Shown: one piece after another, positions 35,297 to 46,432 of the stretch | Layout of the letters: each line of letters opens with the position of its first letter | Numbering within the stretch: position 1 is the stretch's first letter | Assembly (NCBI GenBank): GCA_014529385.2 | Contig: CM043961.1 | Coordinates: 16,224,478 to 16,288,477, forward strand | DNA length: 64,000 nt | Reading direction: 5' to 3' | DNA from: Adiantum capillus-veneris | Taxonomy: Eukaryota; Streptophyta; Polypodiopsida; Polypodiales; Pteridaceae | Notes under the pieces: generated by a model | What the model saw: only the letters and a program-made list of their open reading frames with translations | The model's database searches: none | What the model was told of the DNA's origin: nothing | Made by a program: the position numbers and the translations under genes

Positions 35297-36490
35297 TGAT
35301 GATAGACCTCTTTTGGCGTGTACAAAAAGTAGTGTGTATATGCATGGGCATATGTGCAAAAAGATGTAAATACATGCATTTGGGATCTTTGCAAAGTGGT
35401 TTTGAGTTTTAAAAAAGATGCAATGTGTACAAATTGTAAATAGTCATGCTTGCATGCCGACAGCGGGGCACAGGTACATGCCTGGATAGGGTATCAAGGC
35501 CTTGGATAGGGTTCCAAGTGGCTTCTTTTGATTCTAGGGAATGTGTTTAAGATTTCTATAATGTAAATAATGCAAGTGGGAGATATGGACACCCTCAACC
35601 TGCCCGCGAAGTTTGGCACATGCTGCAATTGTCTATTTGTAGTGCCTTATCTGTAGTGATGTTTGCACCGCCATGGAAGTGGTCAAATATGATATGTGAG
35701 AATGTGGCAATGATGTTTGGGTATCAAGGACAAAGCCTACAAAATTTGGTGGATTTTGGAGTTCATTTGGTGTTTTTTTCGCGAACGAGGGGTCAAAATT
35801 GGCCAAAATTGAGCCTAAAAAGGTAAAAAAAAAGATGTGAAAAGGCTTTAAATTTCCACATCAGTAATTGGGCTGTGAGTGTTCATGCTAAAGGAAAACT
35901 TTTGAAGCCAAGACTCGACAGTTTTACCTCTCTGTGTATGGGACGAAGGAGGATTCCTACTACGAGTGATCTAGTGCACTCCCGTCGCGTTCACATTTTT
36001 CGAGTGTGTGGAGGAGTGAATGAGAGATTTTTCTCTTCAATTTTGCACTTGGGAGAGTCTATGGAAGTTATGAGCTTTCCATGTATGTGTGTGTGCGGGG
36101 ACTTGAGACAAGAATGTGCAACTTTCTGCAAGAATATGTGACCCTATGTCGGTGCCATTAGGGTTGAGGCTACTCCAAAGAGTCCAACAAAGCGGAGTTT
36201 GATGAAACCTTGGCAATGGTTTGAGAGAGGACTTTTGTGGCTGGAGTTTTTGAGTTTTTGATGGTTTTTCTTGTATATTTTGGTCACCATTAAGTGTGAT
36301 TTCAAGTGTTGATCAACTCGACTCACCTTGTAGTGTCTGACAGGCAAGGGCTTGTAGGTCCAGGTGTTTGGAGTTTGAATTGAGCTTGTGGGTAGTATTT
36401 TCATTATGATTTTGAATGGTGGTGAGTGAGGTGAGAAAACTAGGGGAATACCTTTTGTTGTCTTAAGGTTTTTGGGTGTGTGTGTGTACA
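35297..36490 (+). repeat. 3' LTR of element C
   Basis: It starts TGATGATAGACC (or TGATAGACC at 35300) and matches in reverse complement the LTR at 11331-12507 over nearly its whole length. It ends near 36490, in a GTGTGTGTGTGTACACG stretch, where minus-strand element E sequence takes over. The exact right border is uncertain. The two LTRs point away from each other, flanking about 23 kb. Confidence 0.8.
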
Positions 36491-36499
36491 CGTCATCTT

Positions 36500-38214
36500 T
36501 TGATCCATCACCGTTTGATGTGCCTTAATAGTCTTTTGAAGAGGCATAGAGCGTGTTTTCTTGCTAAGCCTATCAATTGAAACAATCCAAGTTTCTTCCT
36601 TCAATCATTTTTTGACTTTTGGCATACCACACATTTTGAAACAGATTCTTCATGGTATGTTTACTTTTCATGGTAGGCCAACTTAAATACATTTCTACTC
36701 CTTGAAGAGTAGATTATGGAATCCCTCTTTGCCCCACATAAGGAGAAGCATGGGATTCAGACACGACTTTGTTATTGTGTGGGTGAGTAACACATAGCCT
36801 ATTGCCGTTTGGAAGATAACCATCCTCCAATAGAATGGTTATTTTTTCTTCCATAATGCAAAGGTTGTAATTACATACTTAAAGTTTAGGTCAGTAGCAT
36901 ACTCATCTATCATAAATGATAGATCATTGTGAGTTGCTATAGACACCACATTTACCCTTGACCGTCGTGAAAGTGCATCGGCCAGTTGATTGTGCTTGCC
37001 AGCAATGTGAGAAATATGAAATTTAAATTGCGGAAGAATATTTTTCCACCTCATTTTTTTTTGTCGGAGAGCTTGGTTTGCATCATGAAGTTCTTGTGCC
37101 TTTGTGATCCATTCATAGGATGAATGGAGTCCCCAAGAGATAGTGTTTCCATGTGTCTAGGGCATATAAAATAGCTAGTAGCTCTTTTTTGTATTTGCCC
37201 ATTGCTCGCTTATCAGAGTTGAGTCTTTGACTCTCATATGCTATAGCATGCCCTTCTTGAAGCAAAATAGCTCTAAGGCAATCACCACAAGCATCACATT
37301 GGACCTCAAATGGCTTTAAGAGATCTATTAATGTGAGCACAATTGAGAGATAAGCTTCTCCTTAAGATTCTCAAAAGATTCTTGCACTTTTGTAGTTCAT
37401 GAATACTTACGTTTTTTCTTGTTAAGTCATGTAATGGGCCTACTATTAGCAAGAATTTTTCTATGAAGCATCTATAGTATGCACACATACCTATAAAGCT
37501 TTGTACCTCTTGTAGATTCCTTGGATTAGGCCATCCTTTTATTACCTCTAACTTTTCTGGATCCATACGAGTGCCATCTTTAGAGATAATGTGACCTAAA
37601 TATTGCATCTCTTGTAGGAAAAATTCACTTTCTTTTGGATTAATAAAAAGCTTATTTCCCTCACAACTTGAAAGATTACTTGGAGGTGTCTCTTGTACTC
37701 CTCAAGAGAATTTGGGTGGCCTGAATATTTTGCTCCAAACGATTGAACGTGGCTAGAGCGTTTGTCAAACCAAAAGGCATGACAAGATATTCATAAAGAC
37801 CCAACATTCCACGGAACGTGATCTTTACGATATCTTCATTCACTATCCTTATTTAATGATAGCCACTTTTAAGGTCAATATTACTGAAGTAGGTAGAGCC
37901 TTGTAGCTTATTAAACAAATCTTCGAACTGCGGCACGTGAAATCTGTTCTTGATAGTGATATGATTAGTGCCCTCTAGTCCACACATATGAGGTAGGTGC
38001 CGTCTTTCTTTTTCACTAAAAGGACATGTGAGAAAAAGGGGGAGGAGCTAGGCATCACCGTCCCTTTTCCTACCAATTCTTGCACTTGCCTCATAATCTC
38101 ATCATAAGGAGGCTTGTTAGGTGGCAAGCTTCCTGTTAGGAGCTCAATTGCATGGTCATCATCCCTCGTTTTGGAGCCCGGGGGATTCACTCTATACACA
38201 AAACAAGATGCCAC
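36500..38214 (-). pseudogene. element E reverse transcriptase, RNase H and integrase relic
   Basis: RT begins with NPPGSKTRDDDHAIELLTGSLPPNKPPY...VQELVGKGTVMPSSSPFFSHVLLVKKKDGTYLICVD at 38214-37975. It then decays through DLKSGYH and MPFGLTNA-type motifs to YLGHIISKDGTRMDPEKLEVIKGWP near 37600. The region that should carry the F/YxDD box is absent: the frame jumps from the FNRLEQNI segment near 37735 to the LEEYKRHLQV segment. RNase H at 37340-36839 keeps DACG, RLNSDKRAMGKYKKELLAI and a HISHIAGKHNQLADALSRR end. Behind it are only scraps of the integrase N-terminus. Confidence 0.85.
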
Positions 38215-38700
38215 GTGCGAGTGGACAACTTAAAAAAAACCCCTATATACGACTTATATTAGGGAATATGATGCCCCTTTCTACACTTATACGACAATCA
38301 ATGCAATAAACTATCATACCCCTATTTTACAAAAAAAATTTAGTTCTCACATGATCTAACTGAGTAAAACTAGTCAAAGAGCATGTAGCATAGTGATTGG
38401 AAACGTACTAAGGAACCACTTATGTTGATAACTAGATGTACCGTCAATGTGTCTTAGTTTGACTTTGAAACTATGTTCCCATTCAGCATGCACTCTAGCT
38501 ACTCGTCTAATTCTGACCCATCCAAATTACTCAAAAAACATGGTTATAAAGTTATGTTAAGTTCTCCGTGTAAATTTGCATCTATAAAAATGCTTTATAG
38601 CTTTCATCCCTCAACAAATGAACTATAATCACAACACAAGGAATTGATACAAAGAAATGTTAGTTCTTGCATGTATCTTTGTAGCTATCGACTCACAAGT

Positions 38701-39770
38701 TCAAGGGCAGACTCTTTTGGGAAGCCATAATTTTGAAACACAAAAACTTCCTCTCATTTTCCCCTTTTCTCTCTTCTTTCCGCACCAAATTATTGCTTTT
38801 GCTCGGCAAAGTCTATCTTTTGAAAGAAAATAGCCTTGATTTGTAAATCCCAAAACTTGTCCACATATTTGTGGATAGACTCGTTGGAGAGTAGCTTCAA
38901 ACTTTGCCATTCGGTAAGCACTTTGTCCTTTGCATCGCTTGCAAGGAATTTCTTCATGATGGAAACTCATAGACTTTTCCATGTCTTTGGAGCTTCATTG
39001 TTGCCACAAAGGCTAGCCCACCATTGATGAACATATTTCTGGAAGTGTATAGCTACATGCCTTAGTTTGTAGGACTCCATGAAGCCCTCGTCTCCAAAGG
39101 CCGCATCAAATTGCTAGATGAAGGCCAATACTTTGTTGATAGCACCAAAGGTGCCATCATAGAGGAGAAAAGAGATACTTTCTCCTCCCTCTTTGAACTT
39201 CTTAAGCTTTTGGGACCTTCTCCACACAGGGTAGGATTTGCGATGCCCTCTCCTCTTATATTCTCTAGGAGAATAGCTGTTGCTTTCGTCGCGGAAGAGG
39301 AGGAAGGTGAAGAAGAAGGAGAAGAGGGTGACCTCTTTCTTGCCTTTTTCTTCCTTTGTTTCCTCTCTTCCCTTTCATAGTGAAGAGAAGAAGGGCTATA
39401 GGTTGACCGTTTCCTCTTGGAAGGAGTTGGCGATCGTCTAGACCATCGTCTTTGTGAAGCCACATCTTCACAGGAACTTAGTGATTTGCTTCTTTCTCGT
39501 TCTTTGGATTCCTCCTCCCTTATGGGAGAGAGTCTTCTTTTGGGAGTCTCATAAAGAGGCCTCCTAAGCTCCCTCTCCTCTTGGAGAGGAAGGGAAATCC
39601 CATAACACGAAGTTGTTGAGTAACTTTGGCTTGCAAAGCAGGGTTGCCCATAGCTTGTTGCAACCTAGTAACAAGATAATTAACAAACATGGGGGCATCA
39701 TTGGCAACCTTCATGTGCAAAATCAAAGTTGTCAATATTCATTCTACTCTCTTGATTATTGTCAGCCATG
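38701..39770 (-). pseudogene. element E gag
   Basis: The reading begins near 39770 with MADNNQESR and continues, with frameshifts, through RLQQAMGNPALQAKVTQQLRV, an RRGSLGG...RLPKED segment shared with element F, and a Ser/Arg-rich linker (39062-39463). A gag core follows, with ESYKLRHVAIHFQKYVHQWW near 39010-39060 and WKSL...SIMKKFLASDAKDKVLTEW near 38900-38960. The core resembles the retrotransposon gag fold. At 38220-38700 there is no recognisable protease. Confidence 0.7.
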
Positions 39771-40155
39771 CTAATTAAACTTATGTATAAAATTACTTTG
39801 TGCTTTGGTACCCTCAAAAACCTTAATCTCTATGCTTCTTTACCTTTGAAAATTAGTTCTCAAGAAGCCACACCCGTGGTTTAAAGACTGCTAATTGCAA
39901 AGACTAGTGGAGAGGGTCTAGCATTTCTTGGTTGATTATAGTTCCTGTTGATCTTGCTAGTAGCTCAATAACGGTTACAAGCCCCAAGAGATTCCATTAT
40001 TAAGGCTATAGTTCCCAACGGTGTACCTCAAACTAAGTCCTTCTCAAGTAAGATAATAGATCCCTGTCCCACTTACCCTATTGCAATGAACATTCCCAAC
40101 CTTTCATGGACAACTTAAGGAACTCTCTTCTTAAGCAAGAAAAAAGAAACCAATA
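39771..40155 (-). other. element E leader
   Basis: Short untranslated leader. It shares with the leader of F (57545-57885) the block GAAGCCACACCCGTGG...AGACTAGTGGAGAGGG and a final AGGCAAGAAAGAGAAACC-type stretch. Confidence 0.6.
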
Positions 40156-40168
40156 GCTCTCATACCAA
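40156..40168 (-). other. primer-binding site, tRNA-iMet type
   Basis: On the minus strand: TTGGTATGAGAGC, one change from TTGGTATCAGAGC. It directly abuts the LTR at 40169. Confidence 0.88.
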
Positions 40169-41580
40169 TGTAATGGAAATGGCCTATGAACTTTGAGAAT
40201 AGCGGAATTAGGAGAATTAAAGAGAGCATTTTTGTGAGACTACTTTGAGAACATAGAGGGTGAACTTAATTAGCGGTAGCAACATAACCATAGTACTTAA
40301 TTAACTTGGCATGAACAATACTTTTGCAAGAGAGAGAGAGAGAGAGTTTAGAGAACTTGACAATAGTTGAGGACCGGATTTATGTGGAGCCGGCTCACCC
40401 TCCAATAGGCTTTATATATTATAGATTCTCCCATAAAGAGAGACTTGGTACAATAAAATATTTGTATTCCTTGTGACCTTGGTGATGCTATGAAGATGGA
40501 AAGATTCACACATCACGAGCATAACATAAACTTTGTAAAAGCATTAACCATCCCCGGCCTCAGCCCCAAGGCCTCAAACACCTTCGAAGGTGGAGAGAGC
40601 TAGCGGGGAATGAGGGTAGGAAAGAGGAAGAAGAATCATTAATAGGACAAAGAAATAGTTCCTCACTTATCATCACTCTTCTTGCTTAGCATAGCATAAT
40701 AGCATAGTAATGAAGATGGAAAAGATGGCAAGATTATGCATTGAAGCATGGCTCTTGGTTGGATTTTCATTCCATAGCCAAGAGTGTTGGTGTAGGGTCT
40801 CAACTTTTCAACAAGCTTGGAGAAGGAGATGGAGTTCTTTCACTTTCACCAAGTGAGAATGTGTGAAAAATGAGTGTGTGAGAGGGTGTATACCCCCAAG
40901 CATACCCTTGCTTGCTTTGGTCGACCCCTACTTGTAGCTCAAGCTTGAAGCTCATTGGACCCCTCTAAGCCTAGCCAATTACATGCGCAATGCATTTCAA
41001 GCAACATGGATAGTCTTTGGACAAGTGTCTTCCTTACCCCTTTGAAAGAGAGAGCTTGAAAATATCTAGATATTTGTTGAATTGAACTAGAAGCTCATTA
41101 GACCCCTCTTTAGCCTAGCCACCAATAGGATTCAAACACCCCATGTGGCTAAGCATATGGAGATCCTGACATGTGTCCATGTGCCCCTTGAGAAAGGGGG
41201 TGTCCTTTGGGTGAGTGGGAGGTTAAGTCAAAGATTCCCCTAACTTTGGGGCTTTCCCCCTCCTTTGTAGGGTCTCTTTTTGACTCAAGCCCGTCAAGCA
41301 CCTTATCCCACCATGCATGGGAAGCTTCTCAAGAACCTTACTCATTAAGCATGACAAGCACCTCAAGCACCTTAGTCAGCAAGCACGACAAGCACCTCAA
41401 GAACCTTACTCATCAAGCATGACAAGCACCTCAAGTACCTTAGTCAGAGCACGAGAAGCACGACAAGCACCTTAGTCAGCAAGCCCGACAAGCACCTAAA
41501 GCTTGGGCTGGGTTCCCACCTCAAGCATCCTAGCTTGCCCAAGGTCTAAGGACTTTTAACACTAATCTTTGGAGGTCTTT
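40169..41580 (-). repeat. 5' LTR of element E (right end uncertain)
   Basis: On the plus strand it starts TGTAATGGAAATGG. A minus-strand TATA-like stretch lies near 40409-40420 and a short GA tract at 40331-40345. A block around 40370-40455 matches the LTR of F. A minisatellite occupies 41347-41500. The right end is not visible to me; a D-type LTR relic takes over near 41590. Confidence 0.6.
41347..41500. repeat. minisatellite, unit about 34 bp
   Basis: About four and a half units of the type AAGCACGACAAGCACCTCAAG followed by a CCTTAGTCAGC or CCTTACTCATC ending, alternating between the two forms. Confidence 0.85.
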
Positions 41581-41589
41581 AATAAAGCT

Positions 41590-41925
41590 AAACCTAAGGT
41601 CTTTTAAGCTCCATTAGATGCACATTGCTCTTGATAGACTACCTCCTTTTGGACCTCTATTGAGATGTAACCATTTCTCTTCTTGGTCCCCTATTGAGAT
41701 AAGTTTAGAAGCACTTATTGCACATTTCTCTTTGGTAGACCGTCTCCTTTTGGACCCCTATTGAGATGCAACCATTTCTCCTTTTGGTCCACTGCTACGA
41801 TAGGTCTAGAAGCGCATATCTATATCCTAACTCTTGTTCCCCTTTTATCTTCCCATATTAAATGATCAGTTTAATATGAGAAAATCATTTGGTAAAGTTA
41901 GATATTATATTAAATGACAGATCAT
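41590..41925 (-). repeat. element D-type LTR relic
   Basis: The reverse complement matches the LTR at 13845-14030 (AATATCTAACTTTACCAAATG, AGATAAAAGGGGAACAAGAG, GCTTCTAGACCTATC). It contains its own tandem duplication of about 110 bp (TCCTTTTGGACC...TATTGAGATG) at 41641-41822. Cut at 41926 by the LINE. Confidence 0.75.
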
Positions 41926-43480
41926 CTTGTCACTCGTTGTGTTCTCATGGAGAAAAGTCGGTTGAAAAGCATAGGTAACAATTTGTGGAGAAGGATGGAA
42001 GAACTCCAAGTGCCAAGGGAGTTTATCTTGCGGGTTCTTGAGTCTATGAGAAGGTGATGCGTCAACTGTGCATGGGAAGAGGAAATTCAAAATTTTTTGC
42101 AAGCACTATTGGGGTTAAACAAGGATGTCCGTTGTCACCAACTCTCTTTGGTCTATGCCTCAATCAAATGGAACAAATGGTACTTGACTTCATGCATCAA
42201 GAAGGCATTGAAGAGGTCAATATTTGCAATGCAGTAAGCATACTGTTGTTCTATGCGAATGATGTAGTGCTTCTAGCACACACTTTAGAGGATGCACAAA
42301 AGCTTTTGGTTGTCCTTGAGAAAATTTTCTTGCATAGTAGGCTGATTGTGAATGAATCCAAAACAAAGGTTATGCTTGTGAAAACCAACCATAAGGAGAA
42401 GCCATGCATTGTGTACAACAATGAGACACTTGAAGTTGTTGAGAGCTTTAAGTACCTTGGCCTTGAGGTTCCGGCCAATCACAAGTGGCATGAATGTGCT
42501 ATGTGTCGTTTGAAAGTGGGAAAGAGAGCGTAATATGCATTTGAGAACATATGTAATGAAGGAAACATCAAGTGTTGGTTCTCAAGAAGTACCTTTTTGA
42601 CACATTGGTGACACCAGTTCTTCTGTATGGAGTTGAAGTATGGGGCGGAAGAATCTCAAAATCTACTTGGAAAGAGTTTGAGAATGTCCCAAAATAATTT
42701 TCATACAAACTTTTCCAAGTTAAGACACAAACACCATATATGCTCCTACTTCTTGAGTCGACATCTCTTCCAATTGAGGTTATGGTCATGGAAAGTGTTG
42801 TGGAGTACATGATAAAGATGCAACAATGCCCCTCACATCAACTTCCTATAATTGCATGGGAAGCAAGAAAAAAAGTTCAAAAGATACATAAAAGCAAGAT
42901 CATGAGCATGGGATGGATGCAAGACATAAAGAAGTGGTTTGGAAGATGGGATACATTACACTTGCTACATGATGCCTCAATTGACTCCCAAGTGAATGAA
43001 GCTTTTCTAAAACGCTAATGTATTACGTCTTGGGAGGAATCCGATGGGTTATGCTTCATACATTACACCACCCATATTGCCCCCAACTACAATACCACGT
43101 TCTTTGGTGAAAGAAGAAGCTGTACTCACCCTTACATGCTTGAGCCTCTGCCCTTGTTAGTGATAAACACTATCACACTCATTTGACTTAGCTCCCACTC
43201 CCTTCGATGTGAGACATGGCATTGGGGAAATGGAGAAGAGTCATATCAACTGTGCACATTTTGCTTAGTGCAAGTTCAAGAGTCTGAGTACCACACACAA
43301 CTAGAGTACTTAGCTTTCAGTCACATCCAAACTTGATTCCCTCACATTTTTAGCCATGACTTAGACCTACACCACTTTCCTCTCCTAGCCACAATGTAGG
43401 CTCTCCATTGTGACTCTCATCACCACAATTTTGGAGCATCAAGAGACACTCATCGGCCACACACATACTAAATCACATGT
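41926..43480 (+). pseudogene. LINE reverse transcriptase and C-terminal zinc-finger region
   Basis: After a frameshift near 42050, an open stretch at 42054-42533 carries IGVKQGCPLSPTLFGLCLN and the active-site box, here YAND at 42252-42263 where the family has YADD; the first aspartate is lost. Next come VNESKTKVML and SFKYLGLEV, normal for LINE RT. Downstream fragments include LLYGVEVWGG (near 42625), an AWEARKKVQKIHKSK basic stretch (near 42860), KKWFGRWD (near 42935) and a decayed Cys/His region (LCTFC...ESEYHTQLE) near 43255-43310. Stops at 43018, near 43185 and elsewhere show it is dead. The C-terminal segment aligns throughout with the second LINE copy. Confidence 0.88.
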
Positions 43481-43538
43481 AACTTTGTTCCCATAGGTCA
43501 TATTTGACCTCTGAGGACGATAATAAAATCTATCTATC
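41926..43538 (+). mobile_element. LINE (non-LTR retrotransposon), 5'-truncated
   Basis: The element begins inside the RT fingers/palm (LWRRMEELQVPREFILRVL near 41975-42040) and ends with GACGATAATAAAATCTATCTATC. The same 3' end is seen in the second copy at 54243. 5' truncation and a simple-repeat tail are typical of target-primed reverse transcription. It lies in the D-type LTR relic. Confidence 0.85.
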
Positions 43539-43856
<318 letters not shown>

Positions 43857-43911
43857 TAAAACCCGTAATATGCGACTATACACAAGGCAGGGAATAAACC
43901 TCTATCTCTCA

Positions 43912-43953
<42 letters not shown>

Positions 43954-44250
43954 ATCTATATATATATATATTTAAAAAAAAAAAAAAGGAACCCGTAAGA
44001 TGTGGGAGTGGCACCAAATAGGTCGAAACTAATTATAACCTTAACCCTTTTAAATACATAATAGGTTCTTTGAACCTTACTCTCAGTAGTGATAATCTAC
44101 CAAACCCGATATTACTCAATTAAAAGCTTGTGTGCATATAAGGTAGGTATCCTGTTGATGAAAGATAACTCCACCAAATACAGCAAGCCTAAACTGGGCG
44201 CATACAGTTGGTGAAGGCACTGGGCATCATAAAGATGGCGCGGTGGACTG

Positions 44251-44260
44251 CATATAAAAA
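44251..44260 (+). promoter_or_regulatory. TATA box-like element in pLTR copy 1
   Basis: CATATAAAAA, preceded by a GC-rich stretch (GATGGCGCGGTGGACTG). Copy 2 conserves the same arrangement at 50551-50560 (CGTATAAAAA). Confidence 0.5.
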
Positions 44261-44784
44261 ACGCAGAGGGCTTGTGAGGGAAATAACCGATTGTGCACTC
44301 ATACTGAGCATTCTTTCACACACACACACACACACACATCGTAGGCAGCGTGGCTTAGTGCTGCTTCAAGCTTTGAAGAAACGATGCATGTCTACTTGAA
44401 GGAGGGATGCCCTACTTGATCTCACACAAGCGGCTCACACACAAATTCTTAGTTGGCGAATCCTCATCATCCGGAGCACAATCGGAATAGGCTTTGACAA
44501 CATTGGAATACGGCACGGTAAGGGAAACCTGCGATTCTTTACAGTACTGTAAATCCTGTTACATTATGGCAATGTTTAAAGATTAGTAGATTGATTTACG
44601 TAAGCAAGGTTTACAGAAATATTGTTTGACATGTAAATTCCTGTCCTTTGTATATATAAAAAAGAAAAAAAAACTTAGAGAAGAAGAACACTCTATGCAA
44701 TGCAATATAAGAAGAAATGGGGAACGGATAACTGGTCTACATAAATGTGTATAGACGAATATTTTCAGTCTGATATAAACTTTG

Positions 44785-45578
44785 TTCACATAATCTAGAA
44801 CACTATCTTATTTGCATGCTTTGGAACACGGGGTATCTCATATGCAAACGAATACATGGTGTAACTATTAGGGTCGATAATACATAAACAGACATCGGAT
44901 ATACCATGGGCTAACTGTATTTGATATAAAATTCCAAAAAAAGTAAGATAATGGTTGAGACAAGCGTAGAAAAGGAAAAAAGGTTCTTTCTGAACAATGA
45001 TTGACTAAATAATGGTAAACATCTACTCATGAATAGCATATTGTATGTGGTTTGTTTGGCAGTATCATATCGGAAAGCATTCAAAACGGCTTCAGCAAGA
45101 AGCATACAGATGACGACCCCGAGCTCTCAGGTAGACTTTCAGTCTACTGAGAAGGTGTTTTACTAGAATTAGGCATAAGTTTTCCTTTCTTTAAGTTGAT
45201 ATAGACAGTAAGAAATTATTAGCAAAATGTGTATATTTCATGTATGAAGAATCTACTGTAATCTTCTAAACGAGGTACTTGTAAAATAAATTAATTTAGA
45301 AATGAAATGCTACCTAATATGTGCACAGAAGAAGATCCTTATGTAAGGCTCCGCAGAGAGGAAGGTGGGATGTAAGACCGTTTTTTTAAAAAAAGTGTGA
45401 CATAACCATACCTTAGAAAGTACGTACGTATTTGGATAGATAGTGTTATTTTTATTCTCTTCAAGCATAAATCCTCATGTGAGGCTCCTACAAAAGGAGG
45501 GCTGGTATACTTGTTGAAAAATGGTCCACATACAAACAAAACTCTGCCAAAATTTGCAAAATATATCTTATCTGCTAT
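44785..45578. other. segment unique to pLTR copy 1
   Basis: Absent from pLTR copy 2, where the flanks join directly near 51083. It contains two loosely similar blocks (AAGATCCTTATGTAAGGCTCC near 45332 and AAATCCTCATGTGAGGCTCC near 45469). No coding frame. Either an insertion here or a deletion in copy 2. Confidence 0.65.
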
Positions 45579-46432
45579 ACAAACCCAAAAATGGGTATCT
45601 GATCCTACATTTTCTAAATATTTTTTCTTAATATCTCTCTCTTTATCCTCTCAGGCTATAATTCTATCCATTTAGAGGATAGGATGTCCAAACCTCACAG
45701 ATAGTTAATATAAAAGTGTTGTTGTAAAGCCGAGGTTTTTTCCAATTATTCTTAGAAACTAGCATCTAGAATAGACCACTGATAGACAAGATTTTCTTTT
45801 TATAAATGTACTACAGGGCATGATGCTATCTATCGAAAGCCAAACTAGGGGGAATAGATTGTTTGGATACCTGTCTTGCCATCAAGGTTGCCCATGTTTT
45901 AACTGGCTGCTTATGTTGGATGGTGGCAGGTATAGGTCTATTCTCTCATGGATTCTGGGACTCAATTAGTCTCCTACTAGGATCGGATGTACCAGCTTCA
46001 TTTATAAAAATTTGGATTGTGTCAATTTTGTCTTCATATATTGTCTACTAGTAATTTAGGTCTTGTCTATTCTAGGTCAAGTGTCAATATATGGTTCTAT
46101 AAGAGGCGATGTCAAAATTAATCTCTCTCTCTCTCTCTCTTTATTTCCCGAGTTGTCCTTGGTCAGACAACTACCAGATATTGAACTTGCCTTCATTAAT
46201 AGCTACTTACAAATTTTTCTCTGGGGACATCCTTCAGGTTGGCTAGATTGTATCTCTCACACAATTTGGATACTCCGACAATAAAAGGTTTCATATCCCT
46301 CCTATTGGAACATAGTGCTTACTATCATGCTTCAAAGGAACTGACTTTCATAAGAGTCTCCTTGACTATGAGAAAAAAGCAATACAGGAATAAGAGCTTT
46401 CTACCTTAAAAACAACATCTGTTAATGACTGG

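Larger units (their letters stand above)
36500..41580 (-). mobile_element. gypsy-type element E
   Basis: Minus-strand order: 5' LTR from 40169 rightward, tRNA-iMet type primer site 40156-40168, leader, gag (39735-38700), reverse transcriptase (38214-37310), RNase H (37340-36839) and a decayed integrase start to about 36500. There it is cut by the LTR of C. No 3' LTR is seen. It is related to element F (55730-58884) in leader, gag start and LTR. Confidence 0.8.
43857..46141 (+). repeat. PLE pseudo-LTR, copy 1
   Basis: It begins after a CT array with AAAACCCGTAATATGCG and ends GATGTCAAAATTAA followed by another CT array. It aligns with copy 2 in three blocks: 43857-44780, about 45580-45850 and about 45850-46120. 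Copy 1 has about 800 bp (44785-45578) that copy 2 lacks, and lacks about 300 bp present in copy 2. Small CA and TA arrays sit inside. Confidence 0.85.

Noticed and set aside
39111-39380. Acidic plus-strand open frame
   Set aside because: It is the antisense of the Ser/Arg-rich gag linker of element E.
44583-45539. Small minus-strand open frames within pLTR copy 1
   Set aside because: None is conserved in pLTR copy 2, and there is no recognisable domain.
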